DNA of 60,205 nt, taken from assembly GCA_016930595.1 (NCBI GenBank), contig JAFGGJ010000018.1:1-60205 (forward strand), given 5' to 3'. This stretch comes from Planctomycetota bacterium. GTDB taxonomy: Bacteria > Planctomycetota > SZUA-567 > JAFGGJ01. Each line of letters starts with the position of its first letter. The first letter of the stretch is position 1. Under the pieces are notes generated by a model. The model searched no databases, was not told where the DNA came from, and worked only from the letters and a program-made list of their open reading frames with translations. Positions 20,269-29,599 of the stretch are shown one piece after another. The position numbers and the translations under genes are program-made.

Positions 20269-21966
20269 CTACACTTCGACTTTGGCAACGCCGATGATTT
20301 CTTCAAGCGTCGTGATACCGTCCAGAACCTTCCGCACACCGTCCATGAACAGCGTGTGCATGCCGTCATTTATGGCCTGATTCCTTATGGCATCGGTGGG
20401 CGACTTATTGAACGCAAGCTCACGCAGCTTGTTGTTCATGACCATAACCTCAAAAATGCCCTTCCGGCCCCTGAACCCGACTCCTCTGCACGCGTCGCAA
20501 CCCATCCCCTTGTATATCATCTTGCCTTTGAGCTGGTCATCCCTGAAGCCGAGGGACTTGAGTTTAGGGAGGTCCTCCTCGGCCGGCGTCTTACACTCCT
20601 TGCATATATTGCGGACCAGGCGCTGGGCCATCACAGCCTGGATAGAACTGGCCGCGAGAAACGGAGCCACGCCCATGTCGATGAGGCGGGTGATGGCGCT
20701 GGGTGCGTCGTTGGTGTGAAGGGTCGAAAACACCAGGTGACCGGTAAGAGCGGCATGGATGGCCATTTCGGCGGTTTCTTCGTCGCGGATTTCACCGACA
20801 AGAATGATGTTGGGAGCCTGGCGCATCATGGCGCGGAGGATGCGTTGAAAAGTAAATCCTATCTTTTCCTTGACGTCGCACTGGTTGACTCCGGAAAGCA
20901 CGTATTCAACCGGGTTTTCCGCCGTTATTATCTTACGGTCCGGTTTATTCAACTCGTTAAGCGCCGCGTACAGCGTGGTGGTCTTGCCGGAACCGGTGGG
21001 CCCGGTAACAAGTATGATCCCGTTGGGTTTTTTAATGAGACCCTGAAACGTCGAATAATCGTCCTCCATGAAACCCAGGTCCGTAAGGCCGAGGAGGAGG
21101 CTTTCCTTGTCGAGGATACGCATGACGACGGATTCGCCATGTGTGGCCGGGAGAGAGCTGACACGCAGGTCGAGTTCACGCCCCAGAAGGCTGATCTTGA
21201 TTCGCCCGTCCTGCGGGCGGCGTTTTTCCGCCATATCCATATTGGCCATAATCTTGATACGGGCGATGATCGGGCCCTGGAGCCTCTTGGGCGGAGGTTC
21301 CTGCTCATAACACACGCCGTCAATCCTGTAGCGCAGCCTGAGACGATTAGCCATAGGTTCCACGTGGATATCAGATGCACGGTTTTTCAACGCGTTCAAC
21401 ATAATGAGAGTAACCAGCTTGATAACCGGCGCATCGTCCTCCGAAACACTGCCATCGTCCTTTTCGCCGAATTCGACAAGCTCAATATCGTCAGTGAACT
21501 CAGTCAGGTACTTCTCAACCTGGGATTCATCGATCCCGTAATATCGGTTGAGTGCGTCTTCAATTGCCTCGGGGGATGCCAGTATAGGCTCTATCTGCAT
21601 GTTGAGGAGGAAGCGCAGCTCATCCAGGCTGAAGATATCAAGCGGATCGGCTATGGCAACCGTCAGGTTATTACCATCAAGGTCGATCGGGATAATTTTC
21701 AACTGCCTAGCCTTGTCCGAGGGTATGACTTCTATTATTTCCCTGGGGATTTCAAGGCTGTCCAGATCAACAACTTCCATCTGATGCTGCTCGGCAAGGG
21801 CCATGGTGACATCGGCCGGCTCCAGTATCTCTTTCTCGACAAGGATTTCACCGAGCCTCTTGGAATTCCCGCTCATCTGATCCTGGATTGCCGCATCGAT
21901 ATCCTCTTGAGCAACGAGTCCCAAGTCCACGAGGATTTCACCGATCATCTTACGTTGCTCAACCAT
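20269..21966 (-). CDS. type IV pilus/type II secretion extension ATPase PilB/GspE (copy 2)
   Basis: A 565-residue ATPase paralogous to the pilB two genes downstream. The N-terminal MshEN-type repeats (KMIGEILVDLGLV; RLGEILVEKEILE) differ in conserved positions, for example Gly replaced by Glu in the second. Walker A GPTGSGKTTTLY, Walker B ILVGEIRD and the zinc cysteines CKEC/CDAC are intact. The start is the ATG at 21966, eight bases after GAGGAGG; an upstream GTG overlaps that site. As first gene of the operon it lies directly behind a near-consensus promoter. It may serve a second filament or a secretion system. Confidence 0.9.
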   Translation of the reverse strand: MVEQRKMIGEILVDLGLVAQEDIDAAIQDQMSGNSKRLGEILVEKEILEPADVTMALAEQHQMEVVDLDSLEIPREIIEVIPSDKARQLKIIPIDLDGNNLTVAIADPLDIFSLDELRFLLNMQIEPILASPEAIEDALNRYYGIDESQVEKYLTEFTDDIELVEFGEKDDGSVSEDDAPVIKLVTLIMLNALKNRASDIHVEPMANRLRLRYRIDGVCYEQEPPPKRLQGPIIARIKIMANMDMAEKRRPQDGRIKISLLGRELDLRVSSLPATHGESVVMRILDKESLLLGLTDLGFMEDDYSTFQGLIKKPNGIILVTGPTGSGKTTTLYAALNELNKPDRKIITAENPVEYVLSGVNQCDVKEKIGFTFQRILRAMMRQAPNIILVGEIRDEETAEMAIHAALTGHLVFSTLHTNDAPSAITRLIDMGVAPFLAASSIQAVMAQRLVRNICKECKTPAEEDLPKLKSLGFRDDQLKGKMIYKGMGCDACRGVGFRGRKGIFEVMVMNNKLRELAFNKSPTDAIRNQAINDGMHTLFMDGVRKVLDGITTLEEIIGVAKVEV

Positions 21967-21995
21967 AAGAGGCACCTCCTCTGCCGATTATAACG

Positions 21996-22024
21996 ATTAT
22001 AACTCTGTGCAAAAACCGTGTCAA
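21996..22024 (-). promoter_or_regulatory. near-perfect sigma-70 promoter of the pilus operon
   Basis: On the minus strand TTGACA (22019-22024), exactly 17 bp, TATAAT (21996-22001). A second TATAAT occurs at 21987-21992 as part of the direct repeat CGATTATAA, over the predicted start site. Confidence 0.85.
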
Positions 22025-22083
22025 GAATGAAGGAATTGCCGGTCTAACCTCCAGGATCCTCCGGCAAAGCCCCGGTATCATCC

Positions 22084-22112
22084 TTGACACCACAGCCGAA
22101 AAAGGGTAAGAT
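22084..22112 (+). promoter_or_regulatory. promoter of tRNA-Leu
   Basis: TTGACA (22084-22089), 17 bp, TAAGAT (22107-22112), about 20 bases before the mature tRNA. Confidence 0.75.
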
Positions 22113-22132
22113 TTGCCGCGAAGGCCTGGCGT

Positions 22133-22219
22133 GCGGAAGTGGCGGAACTGGCAGACGCGTTAGGTTCAGGACCTAATGAGCGCAAGCTCATGGGGGTTCG
22201 ACTCCCCCCTTCCGCACCA
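22133..22219 (+). tRNA. tRNA-Leu (anticodon CAG)
   Basis: An 87-base class II tRNA with encoded CCA. The acceptor arm GCGGAAG pairs with CTTCCGC, the anticodon stem TTAGG/CCTAA encloses the loop TTCAGGA (anticodon CAG), the variable arm is TGAGC GCAA GCTCA and the T arm contains GGTTCGACTCC. The discriminator is A, as expected for Leu. Confidence 0.97.
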
Positions 22220-22270
22220 CGCCGACGGTTCCAGGCATCCGGCACAACATCCCTGTTTACAGTTCCGCAA

Positions 22271-23917
22271 TCACTTGTACTTGAGTCGAATCGTGTGTCC
22301 AAGCCCCCGGCAATAGCTGCAGAGCTTGCCTTCAATTGTGCCTTGAGTGCCAATGCTTTGAGTAGCTCCTTTGCCGCCGCACTGGGGACATGGAATCTTG
22401 TCCGTACTTACGACGTGAAAGAGCGCTTCCACGGAAAGAGCGGTCAACAGTTGTACCCGTGTGGATTCCGGCTGGGCATTCCACCATTTTTCGGGATCGG
22501 TCTCCAGCGTAGTGCTGCCGCTGGAGCTGCCGCCGCGACCGCTGTTGCCGGCATTCCCGACCGTCCTCACGCCGCTGCTGCTGCCGCCGGCACGCAGCCA
22601 GACACCGTGGCCATAACTTACGGACCGCAAAGATGTATAAGACGCCTCCCTGATAACGCTACCGCCGCGCTTGAGCACGTAGGTTTCCTTGAGCCTGTCC
22701 TGCCAAACCTCATCCGCCTCGTCAGTAGTGATATTGTAAGCCTTGGCGATGGCTGCCAGGATATCAGCGGTAATTCCGCCCTTGGGATCAGTCACGTATG
22801 CGCGGCATTCATCGAAGGACGGCTTGCGTTTCTTGGTATTGAGATTGATATCCGTAATGCCGCCTTCCGCGATCGCCGTTTTCTCTATGCGATACTCCCG
22901 GTTATCGTTCTTGAGGATGAGGAGTTCGGGCGTTTCGCTTTCCAGCATGCCCTTGATACTGCGTCCTTCTTTGAGGTAAACGAGTTTCCCCGGGAGTTCA
23001 CTGCCTTCCGAAATCATGCCGGTCGCGATCTTGCGGACAAACTGGTCGTGGTAGGAATAATAGCTGCTGATGACGTTGCGCCTGATGCTTTCTTTCTTCT
23101 TCTTCTCGATTTCAGGTATGATGGCGACCAGATCCAGGACAACAGGGTCTTCGCCGTAAAACTCTTTGACTTTATTGATTATGTCAAGGGCATCGTCATA
23201 TTTTCCCGCTGATATCGCCCTCTTCGCTTCCTTGGCCAGAGTTTCGGCAGACTGCTTTTCTATCAGGTCATCCAGTTCCTTGATCCGTTCTGCAACCCTT
23301 TCCTTGTAACGTTCATCGAGGGCCTGGGCTATTTCGAGATGCCCCTTGGCTTCCTGGTAGAGTCCATAGCCCTGGCACATGATAGCGAATTCATAATGTT
23401 CCTGTGCAGACCTGGGAGGCTTGGAATCAAGCTTCTGGGCGTAAATTTCCTCGGGGCTGTAAACCGAATCCAGGTAGATGGTACGGGCTTCGCGACGTTT
23501 TATATCCTGAACCCTTATCTTGAATCCCTTTACGGAAGCGGTATCAAGAACGATGTAATCCGGGCTGGGCGACGGCTTGACGACACCGACAATAGGCTTT
23601 CTGCTGGTCGTCAACCATATGCTTTCACCCACAACGGTTTCGCCCGTGCGTGATTGTGTTTCCTCCTCCTCACCCATGCCCAGGAGTTTCTGAATGCGAC
23701 TGGCTTCGCTTTCAGGGACATCATACCACTTCAGCTCGGATTCGGAATTGGTGTCGGTGATAACGAAAGTGAACCCGTCAGCGTCCCATTCTTTGATAAC
23801 AATTTTGAGGGGGGTGTCACCGAAAGTCAGGAATGTCGGGACATCTTCGGCTGCCGCCCAGGTTCCGGCAAGCCCCATGAAAAGCACAATCCCAACGAAT
23901 CGCCGGAGATCGGCCAT
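22271..23917 (-). CDS. exported protein with C-terminal DnaJ-type zinc-finger motifs
   Basis: A 548-residue protein of unknown function. It has a signal peptide (about 1-24) and beta-rich segments with the planctomycete-like pattern KLVYLKEGRSIKGMLE. A helical, TPR-like middle follows (about 165-280, around HYEFAIMCQGYGLYQEAKGH), then a Gly/Ser-rich linker (about 450-480). The C-terminus carries two CxxCxGxG motifs (CPQCGGKG and CSYCRGLG). The start is the ATG at 23917, eight bases after GGAGG. It diverges from the TPR gene at 24153 and resembles the protein at 26820 in layout. Confidence 0.75.
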   Translation of the reverse strand: MADLRRFVGIVLFMGLAGTWAAAEDVPTFLTFGDTPLKIVIKEWDADGFTFVITDTNSESELKWYDVPESEASRIQKLLGMGEEEETQSRTGETVVGESIWLTTSRKPIVGVVKPSPSPDYIVLDTASVKGFKIRVQDIKRREARTIYLDSVYSPEEIYAQKLDSKPPRSAQEHYEFAIMCQGYGLYQEAKGHLEIAQALDERYKERVAERIKELDDLIEKQSAETLAKEAKRAISAGKYDDALDIINKVKEFYGEDPVVLDLVAIIPEIEKKKKESIRRNVISSYYSYHDQFVRKIATGMISEGSELPGKLVYLKEGRSIKGMLESETPELLILKNDNREYRIEKTAIAEGGITDINLNTKKRKPSFDECRAYVTDPKGGITADILAAIAKAYNITTDEADEVWQDRLKETYVLKRGGSVIREASYTSLRSVSYGHGVWLRAGGSSSGVRTVGNAGNSGRGGSSSGSTTLETDPEKWWNAQPESTRVQLLTALSVEALFHVVSTDKIPCPQCGGKGATQSIGTQGTIEGKLCSYCRGLGHTIRLKYK

Positions 23918-23949
23918 CAGCACATCCTCCTGATAATGAACTTCCCTAT

Positions 23950-23978
23950 ATTATACCCAACCGCAACCGAAGCCACAA
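23950..23978 (-). promoter_or_regulatory. promoter of the exported zinc-finger protein gene
   Basis: On the minus strand TTGTGG (23973-23978), 17 bp, TATAAT (23950-23955). Confidence 0.65.
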
Positions 23979-24082
23979 CTTCGAGCCAATAGTTGATACC
24001 TCATTACCACGCCCCCGGTCACAGCGAAACTCAAGGTCCAAACACATGTTATGATGGATTTTCAAACCGGAGCACTGCCCCT

Positions 24083-24110
24083 TTGCATTACCGGCATGGG
24101 TATGTATAAT
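24083..24110 (+). promoter_or_regulatory. promoter of the TPR/zinc-finger gene pair
   Basis: TTGCAT (24083-24088), 16 bp, TATAAT (24105-24110). Confidence 0.7.
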
Positions 24111-24152
24111 AAAAGGCGAGGGCACGAATTCCAAGCTGTGAGGAGATATGCC

Positions 24153-26792
24153 TTGGGAATGGATAATGACAAGTTCCTGGAAACCGCCATTCGTCTTGGA
24201 GTAATGACGAACGCCAGCGCAGACAATATACGCATGGCAACCGGCCCCGACGAGTCCGTTGTCGACGCTGCCAAGAAGATGGGGCTGTTGAGCGACGCGC
24301 AGATAGGCATGGTCCTCTCGGCGATGTTCAGCCAGGCCAATGCGGGAGCGGGCCGGATGATGGTCGAAGGGGAAGAATGCGTTAACCATCCGGGCAGGAT
24401 GGCAACCCATTCATGCCAGAGATGCGGCAATCCCCTGTGCAAGGACTGCGGCCTTCCGGAAGACGGCTTCGTGTACTGCAGCGAGGAATGTCTGGAAGCC
24501 TACCGGGAAGAACGCGATGCCGTGTTCTTCTCCCAGGACCAGGCGGCATCCCGCAAGAAGAGCATTACCGTCATGCTGACGCTGCTGGGGATTCTTGTGG
24601 CGGCAATAGTGGGCATAGTCGTGTATTCGAAGGTAAGCACCTATTTGAGGCTCAGTAAAGCCGACAAGCTGCTGCAGCAGGCCCAACAGGCGCAGACCGG
24701 CCAGGACAAGGTCCGGCTGGCCAAAGAGGCGCTGGCCCTGAATCCGAAGCTAGATGCCGCCCGGCAGTTGCTGCCCAAAGCGTACTATGAAGCCAAAGAC
24801 TACAAGAACGCTGAAACCGAGGCCAAGGCGCAGTTGGAAAAACAGCCCAACAGCCCCGCGCTGAAGAAAATTCTGGCGAATTCCATCAAGGAAATGGGCC
24901 GTATGGATGAGGCCATCGTAATCTTTGAGGAATTGAACGCCGCCGGCGCCCTCATGCCTCTCGAAAAGCGTGAGATCGGCCTGTTTCTGAAAGACAAGGG
25001 CGTTGACGAAAAGGCCATACCGCTGCTCGAAGCCGCTTTTGCCAGCCAGGATGAAGACCGTGAAGTGGCCCTGGTGCTCGGCGAATACTATCTGAACCAG
25101 AAGAACTATGATGAAGCGTCGAAATATCTGGACGCTGTTCTGCAGCAGACAATAAAGGCTACCGACAGATCCCGCGAGGCCAACTTCGTCGCGAAACAGG
25201 GCACTTTGAGTAAAGCAATGGTGCTCCAGGCCACGATTGCAAATATCCGCCGGGACACGAACAAGCTGTCGGCCCTTGCCAGGGATATCACCGCCCTGCG
25301 ATCCAGGAAGCTTTCCGAAGGGCCGGAAATAGTGGCTGTCTACGAGCAGTGGGTCCCGGTGGCAGACGAAGCACAACTCGCCCTGATAGACAGCGCTCTC
25401 AACACATTGGCATCAGGGTCAGCAGTGCCCGGCATCAGCCGTGTCCAGGGGCTTCTCCAGGGACGCAAGGGCAACTCCAACGAAGCCGCCATTCTCCTGG
25501 AAAAATCCCTGCTTGAGAACGACAAGGACGTGGTTGCCAGAAACTACCTCCTCGACTTCTATATCATGCAGGGGCGTTATGACGATGCCCGTAAACATCT
25601 GAACGCCCTGAAGGAAATCAGCAAGACCGGCCTGAAGCTCGAAGTGGCCGAAGCCATGGTCCTAAACGGCGAAGGCAATACTGAGCAGGCGCTGGAGCTT
25701 TCCGAGTCGATCCTCGCCAAGCACCCGGACAACCCGGAAGCGCTGGCGATCGCCGCCCGGGTCTACATGGGTACGGGACGTCTTGAAAAAGCAATACCGG
25801 CGCTCGATCACCTTGTTGAGACGGCGCCATCCGTATGGTCGTATTTCCAGGGGATGCTTTTCAGCCTGCGCATGGGCGATAAACAAGGAGCGGTTGAACT
25901 GGCACGCAAGACTGAAACGATGCTGGCGGGAGTGCCCACCGACGTAACCAAGAAAATAAAACGGACCATGGGCATCGTAACCGGCGAAGTCGACGTAAGC
26001 AGGATTACGGATCCCCGCCTCATGTCAACAACCCAGCGGCTTGCCCAGAAATGGCGCAATCCTCTGGACCTGCTCAATCAAGCCGTCCTTTCCACGAGGC
26101 TGGTGTCCTACGTGACGCTGGCGAACATGGAAGACAACCCCATGAAATTGAACACCGAATACGCCAAGGTGGGGCTGCCGGCTTACAGCGGACGGGCGAT
26201 TTCCGATCCTTTCGCCAAGAAGTTTTCCGGCCCGATCGCGGAGGGTTTTCAGGAAGGTTTTCTGCGGCTGATGGCTTTTCTCGAACTGAACATGCCGACG
26301 GCCGAATGGCGCAACCGGGTGACAGGAATAAAAGAGTCCTACCAAACGGAAAGCGCCCGGCTGAACGACGGCAGCGGGCAGTTGGCCGCCATGCTGAAAG
26401 CATTGCGGGAAGCTTCTCTTTACTGCTACCAGGCCAACAGGTATCCCAAGAGTTCTCCCGATAAGCCGGTTTCATCCGTAGCGCTTCTGAAAAACCGCTA
26501 CGCCATAGAAGAAGCCCTGGTTGACGAAGACCAACTGCCTACCCTGTACGCCCGCCATGCCCTCGAATGCCTTGTCCTGGCATCGACGACGGTCGAAAAC
26601 GGCGCCTTGGGCGCCGACGCCATGGCGGTCATCCTGCGCGACGACGCCAATGACTGCGAAAAGGCCGACAACGGGCTGGAACAGCTCATGTACCACATGT
26701 ACTCGATGGCCAAAGCGGTCGCCGTACTGAAAGAAATCAACGACGCTACGGTCGTCGCGGGGATCCTGAAACAGACGTTCCTGAATCGATAG
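24153..26792 (+). CDS. membrane TPR protein with B-box-like zinc finger
   Basis: An approximately 879-residue protein of unknown function. Residues 1-70 are helical. A Cys/His cluster at about 75-115 (CVNHPG, CQRCGNPLCKDCG, CSEEC) looks like a B-box-type zinc finger. One TM helix lies at about 136-158, followed by some 700 residues of helical repeats with TPR character (for example YYLNQKNYDEASKYLDAVL and AARVYMGTGRLEKAIPALDH). The start is uncertain: TTG 24153 is seven bases from GAGGAG, while ATG 24159 is 13 bases away. The finger would be cytoplasmic and the repeats extracytoplasmic, or the reverse. It is co-transcribed with the next gene. Confidence 0.8.
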   Translation: MGMDNDKFLETAIRLGVMTNASADNIRMATGPDESVVDAAKKMGLLSDAQIGMVLSAMFSQANAGAGRMMVEGEECVNHPGRMATHSCQRCGNPLCKDCGLPEDGFVYCSEECLEAYREERDAVFFSQDQAASRKKSITVMLTLLGILVAAIVGIVVYSKVSTYLRLSKADKLLQQAQQAQTGQDKVRLAKEALALNPKLDAARQLLPKAYYEAKDYKNAETEAKAQLEKQPNSPALKKILANSIKEMGRMDEAIVIFEELNAAGALMPLEKREIGLFLKDKGVDEKAIPLLEAAFASQDEDREVALVLGEYYLNQKNYDEASKYLDAVLQQTIKATDRSREANFVAKQGTLSKAMVLQATIANIRRDTNKLSALARDITALRSRKLSEGPEIVAVYEQWVPVADEAQLALIDSALNTLASGSAVPGISRVQGLLQGRKGNSNEAAILLEKSLLENDKDVVARNYLLDFYIMQGRYDDARKHLNALKEISKTGLKLEVAEAMVLNGEGNTEQALELSESILAKHPDNPEALAIAARVYMGTGRLEKAIPALDHLVETAPSVWSYFQGMLFSLRMGDKQGAVELARKTETMLAGVPTDVTKKIKRTMGIVTGEVDVSRITDPRLMSTTQRLAQKWRNPLDLLNQAVLSTRLVSYVTLANMEDNPMKLNTEYAKVGLPAYSGRAISDPFAKKFSGPIAEGFQEGFLRLMAFLELNMPTAEWRNRVTGIKESYQTESARLNDGSGQLAAMLKALREASLYCYQANRYPKSSPDKPVSSVALLKNRYAIEEALVDEDQLPTLYARHALECLVLASTTVENGALGADAMAVILRDDANDCEKADNGLEQLMYHMYSMAKAVAVLKEINDATVVAGILKQTFLNR

Positions 26793-26819
26793 CATGGATT
26801 TGCATAATTGGAGGCCATG

Positions 26820-28721
26820 ATGAAATACGGACAGGTTGCCGTGGTCGTTGTCCTGATGTTCTGCTGCGCTGCAGACGCCGATATACTCCACACCAAGAAA
26901 GGGGACAAACACCACTGTGTAATCAAGAATGAATGGGACCACGGCTACCAGGTGATACTGCTGGACGGCACCACGAAGTATTTTCGCAAAGACGAAGTAC
27001 AGAAAATAGACAAGAGCGACGACTTCGCCCAGATGTTCTTCGCCGTGGCATCATCGCTCGACCTGAAAGCCAAAGGAGGCGCCGGGTACTTCTGGCTTGC
27101 CTACCTGACCGAAGAAAACAACTCCGATGCCGCGCTCATGCTGTACAAGATGGCCCTCCAGGACGACGAGATTGCGCCGTATGCCGCATTTCAGTTGAGC
27201 CGTGAAAATATAGCGCAGAACATGAGCATGGACCCCATGGAAACAGTAAATTACCTGAAACTGGCCCTGGCCGGATGTCCATGGATAACCGGTCAGGACG
27301 CCAAAAGGCTGCAGGTTTCTCTCAAGGCCGAAAGGAATACCGTCCGATCTCTGAACGGCGACGAGATACTTCTTTACCATGACATATTGAACGGTCTGGC
27401 CGCCAACCAGTCCGGCAAGGTGTCAACCAAGTGGGACAGCTTTCAGAAACTGGAAATGACGCCGACCAAGCAGTATCTCGAGAAACTCACCGCTACCTAT
27501 ACCGGCTACACCTTCGACAAGATCTCCCAGGAATTGCTCTATCTTGTGGGAGAAACCGACAAGCACAAGTGGGATTGCCCCATGTGCAAGGGCGAAGGGA
27601 AAGTCAAGTGTTCCAAGTGCAACGGGGCCGGCTGGCTGCCGTGCTCAAAATGCGGTGGCAAGGGCTTTCTCGGAACCCGCATAGCCGGTCCGTCCGGAAC
27701 CAGGGTCACGACCACCCGGTGCAGCGCTTGCGGCGGCAAAGGCTATGAATTGTGTCCCGTGTGCAAGGTCTATATAAACAAGTACGGCCAGCAGAAACGA
27801 GTCCCGGTCGGACGAGGCGTAAGGACACTCAAAGTATCCGGTTTCAAAACGTGCCCGACGTGCAAAGGGACCGGGAGGGCTCCGGGAGCCCCTGAAATAA
27901 CCGACAGGATAAGCTACGTGGGCCTTAATACGGCGGAGGTGCGCGAAGCGTTTCACAACCTTGCAATCCAGGTGTGGCGGCTCAGATCCACCGATGAGTC
28001 ATGGGGGGCTACGCCGGTACGCCTGGCCACTCCTGCTCATTTTGCCAGAGATATCAGATCCATTCCATACTACTTCTACGAAGGCAGGTGGATGGATTCG
28101 GACAAGATAGACGCCATGTCCGTAGCGGGCAAATACACGCCGCCTGAACCTGACGAAGCCCTGCTTCAGAAGTTCCAGACCAGGGCTTCCGGCAAGGCGG
28201 TTCCCGTCATCAGCAAGGCGACCGTTTTGCTGTCCGGGCGAGACAGGTATCGCCCGGAGCTCGAAGACCTCGCCAATTACTATGAAATCATGGCCAATGC
28301 GGGCGATTCGTCATCCTACGAATACCGGCGGCTGTACCGAATGACGTTCAAGAAGACCGACGCCGGGAAGGCTGTGACGGACGCGTATATTCCCGGCGGG
28401 GACACTGAATTCCTGCTGCGCAGCGATGATCTGGACCATCTGCTGATAACTTACCGTGTCGAAATCACTGAAGACTCTGCGGAACCTTTCCGGAAGGTAC
28501 TCCAGGATGCGGAAGAGGTTACCATCTATGCCAGGATACTGTCGGTCAGCATCGATGCCGAGAAAACAGAAAAAGGATTGGGTACCACGCATACAATAGA
28601 AGTGAGCCCGCTGGCCGCCACCGTGCAACGCTCAGACAACAGGATGGTCCACTGGGCCAAGACGGAATCCGGCAAGGACAAGGAACAGTTCAGCCTGGAG
28701 GATCAACTGGATAACCCCTGA
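26820..28721 (+). CDS. exported protein with six CxxC DnaJ-type zinc-finger motifs
   Basis: A 633-residue protein of unknown function. A signal peptide (about 1-20, ending CCAADA) is followed by a small SH3-like beta segment (LLDGTTKYFRKDEVQKI), a helical region, then a Cys-rich block at about 250-352. The block contains CPMCKGEG, CSKCNGAG, CSKCGGKG, CSACGGKG, CPVC and CPTCKGTG. A beta-rich C-terminal half follows. Cytoplasmic DnaJ has four such motifs; six in an exported protein is unusual. The second of two adjacent ATGs is chosen (five bases from GGAGG). It is 27 bp after the TPR gene. Confidence 0.78.
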   Translation: MKYGQVAVVVVLMFCCAADADILHTKKGDKHHCVIKNEWDHGYQVILLDGTTKYFRKDEVQKIDKSDDFAQMFFAVASSLDLKAKGGAGYFWLAYLTEENNSDAALMLYKMALQDDEIAPYAAFQLSRENIAQNMSMDPMETVNYLKLALAGCPWITGQDAKRLQVSLKAERNTVRSLNGDEILLYHDILNGLAANQSGKVSTKWDSFQKLEMTPTKQYLEKLTATYTGYTFDKISQELLYLVGETDKHKWDCPMCKGEGKVKCSKCNGAGWLPCSKCGGKGFLGTRIAGPSGTRVTTTRCSACGGKGYELCPVCKVYINKYGQQKRVPVGRGVRTLKVSGFKTCPTCKGTGRAPGAPEITDRISYVGLNTAEVREAFHNLAIQVWRLRSTDESWGATPVRLATPAHFARDIRSIPYYFYEGRWMDSDKIDAMSVAGKYTPPEPDEALLQKFQTRASGKAVPVISKATVLLSGRDRYRPELEDLANYYEIMANAGDSSSYEYRRLYRMTFKKTDAGKAVTDAYIPGGDTEFLLRSDDLDHLLITYRVEITEDSAEPFRKVLQDAEEVTIYARILSVSIDAEKTEKGLGTTHTIEVSPLAATVQRSDNRMVHWAKTESGKDKEQFSLEDQLDNP

Positions 28722-28749
28722 CCAAATACCGGGGCGGTCGCGGGAACTG

Positions 28750-29496
28750 CTACGGGATCAGAATACCTTCTCCCATGATATGTTCCGTGTCCAAATCCTC
28801 TTCAGTTTCAGATCCCTCGCCGGTCGCCGGTTCCGCATCGCCGGGGCTTTCGGGACTCTCAACAGCCGGCGGCTGGGTCCTCATATAATGCTTTACCAAC
28901 ACAACGCCGAAAAAGATAAGGCCGAGCAGCAGAAGGAAATTCAGCAGGAGACTCATCACCAGAAGCGCCTTGAAACCACCGCCTTCCTCTTTTCGGTAGG
29001 TGGTCGTTGCGACATTTATGCCCCTCGGCTTCAACGGATCCAGCGCGGCAGCATGCTGGGCAGCTGACATCGGGCCGCCGCCGGCCCCCTCCATCTCTTT
29101 CAGTTGCGCACGGATCGCCTTGCCGTCCATAACGTAGGTCTGAAGAGCATCCGGCGCCTCCGCCACACTTTTTTCCACCTGCTGGCCCTCGGCAGCGACA
29201 CCCGCGCTCTCGTTGTAACGGAATGTCAGTTTGTACTTTCCAATAGTAATCTCATCCCCGTCGTTCAGATTCTGCTCACTTATCCTCACGCCGCCCACGA
29301 GCGTCCCGTTTTGGGATTCAAGGTCCTTGGCAACGTAAAGAGGCCCCCGCTTTTCCACCTGGCAGTGGTGCCTGGATATGCCGAGGTTGTCAATTACTAT
29401 ATCCGCCGTGGGGTCACGCCCTATCACCGTTATCTGCTTAACTATCTTGTACTTGCCGAGATCCTGGTCCCCGAAACTCAATTCTATAGCAGGCAT
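28750..29496 (-). CDS. FHA-domain membrane protein
   Basis: A 248-residue protein. Residues 1-105 form an FHA phosphothreonine-binding domain with the core GRDPTADIVID, ISRHHCQVE and SQNGTLVGG. A linker rich in Ala/Gly leads to a TM helix at about 178-203 and an acidic extracytoplasmic tail. The FHA domain would face the cytoplasm and recognise a phosphorylated partner; no Ser/Thr kinase is in the window. The start is the ATG at 29496 after GGAGGAGG. It follows the giant permease gene by 103 bp on the same strand, so it could be the last gene of that operon. Confidence 0.88.
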   Translation of the reverse strand: MPAIELSFGDQDLGKYKIVKQITVIGRDPTADIVIDNLGISRHHCQVEKRGPLYVAKDLESQNGTLVGGVRISEQNLNDGDEITIGKYKLTFRYNESAGVAAEGQQVEKSVAEAPDALQTYVMDGKAIRAQLKEMEGAGGGPMSAAQHAAALDPLKPRGINVATTTYRKEEGGGFKALLVMSLLLNFLLLLGLIFFGVVLVKHYMRTQPPAVESPESPGDAEPATGEGSETEEDLDTEHIMGEGILIP

Positions 29497-29599
29497 CCGT
29501 TTTCCTCCTCCTGCTTCTGCATGGCCATAAAGCCCCCATATTTTTTCGTCCAGCCCGCCCTGCAGCTTTAGCATGCAGGTCCAGGCACAACTATAGCCC

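Noticed and set aside
20356-21993. 545-codon open frame opposite the pilB copy 2 gene
   Set aside because: The minus-strand frame encodes a full PilB ATPase; the opposite frame has no domain pattern and no ribosome site.
23125-23160. TTGAC...GTCAA inverted repeat resembling a dif site
   Set aside because: It lies inside a coding region, the arms match only partly and the Xer half-site consensus is poor. No convincing dif site was found in the skew-transition zone.
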